Part shown: positions 63,901 through 64,000 of the stretch, piece by piece
Layout: each line of letters begins with the position of its first letter
Numbering within the stretch: position 1 is the first letter of the stretch
Origin: a bacterium
GTDB lineage: Bacteria > Bacillota > Bacilli > Lactobacillales > Streptococcaceae
Direction: 5' to 3'
Assembly: GCA_905221205.1 (NCBI GenBank)
Contig: CAJNCG010000001.1
Location: forward strand, 62,001 to 126,000
DNA length: 64,000 nt
Program-made: the position numbers and the translations under genes
The notes under the pieces: generated by a model
Seen by the model: only the letters and a program-made list of their open reading frames with translations
What the model was told of the DNA's origin: nothing
Database searches by the model: none

Positions 63901-64000
63901 CTATTCGACCAATTGTGTGAAGTATCCTTCTAGGTTTTGACGGGCATAGTAAATCTCGTCAATAGCGACATCTGCCAAGGTTAATTCCTTAAGAATCTGT
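63901..64000 (-). CDS. ABC transporter ATPase, C-terminal end only (continues beyond the window)
   Basis: The last 32 codons are visible: QILKELTLADVAIDEIYYAR, then QNLEGYFTQLVE and a TAG stop at 63901-63903. The xLEGYFxxLV ending is typical of the ATPase of BcrA/lantibiotic-type ABC exporters, and the coupled permease gene confirms it. The nucleotide-binding part lies outside the window. Confidence 0.75.
   Translation of the reverse strand, partial: QILKELTLADVAIDEIYYARQNLEGYFTQLVE

Overview
This 64-kb window is chromosomal DNA of a mitis-group streptococcus (Streptococcus pneumoniae, S. mitis or a close relative). The evidence is the low G+C content, two polyhistidine-triad (Pht) genes downstream of an AdcAII zinc lipoprotein, two BOX repeats, a preQ1-II riboswitch in front of queT, an asd-type leader RNA and a complete arginine-to-spermidine gene set. 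Most genes are core genes in short operons, typically with an extended -10 promoter (TGnTATAAT) and a hairpin/T-run terminator.

Layout. 1-2500: edge of a mobile island, with a phage-type regulator followed by an AT-rich two-gene unit (Panacea-domain antitoxin plus an unrecognised partner). 2.5-9.9 kb: murA, a GNAT gene, a CBS/DRTGG regulator, map, ribF, yitT, a DegV lipid-binding protein and HU. 10-21 kb: the surface thiol and zinc region, with ccdA and a thioredoxin-like lipoprotein, an amino-acid permease, adcAII-phtD and phtE; the last two units have candidate AdcR operators at their promoters. 21-25 kb: pepT, hemH, mscL, a GtrA-like gene and riboswitch-queT. 25-38.4 kb: tRNA-Thr(GGU), asd RNA-asd-dapA, mnmE, a tautomerase, tdk-prfA-prmC-tsaC-GNAT, glyA, a nucleoid-associated protein, a lysozyme-like protein, a DUF1002 protein and an RlmCD-type methyltransferase. 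38.4-39.4 kb: a decayed patch holding the 3' tail of a second RNA methyltransferase gene, a SAP-domain gene and the 3' tail of an ADP-ribosylglycohydrolase gene. 39.5-49.9 kb: a lipid kinase, a nucleotidyltransferase-like gene, a cre-controlled GH13 enzyme, a hydrolase, a permease pair preceded by an unlisted 43-aa gene, a PBECR-like nuclease gene with a promoter-driven structured RNA behind it, tex, sprT and pspC. 50-53.1 kb: a 36-aa gene and a BceAB-type ABC transporter. 53.1-54 kb: a BOX element and a VIT-family transporter. 54.25-54.6 kb: a roughly 330-nt structured RNA. 54.66-61.3 kb: the polyamine operon. 61.5-64 kb: a two-component system facing the permease and ATPase of an ABC-2 transporter that runs off the window.

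How the genes work together. The polyamine operon (speA-speE-lys1-nspC-aguA-aguB) encodes arginine to agmatine to N-carbamoylputrescine to putrescine, then spermidine by aminopropyl transfer and/or the carboxyspermidine route. The AdcAII/Pht genes form a zinc-scavenging unit. CcdA and the thioredoxin lipoprotein form an extracellular disulfide-reducing relay. prfA and prmC pair a release factor with its methylase. asd and dapA feed lysine and peptidoglycan precursors.

The most novel-looking items are the Panacea pair, the PBECR-like gene with its adjacent structured RNA, the large RNA before the polyamine operon, two genes (ribF and tex) whose promoters place +1 on the start codon, and two small proteins. 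All calls were made by reading the sequence; no database search was run.
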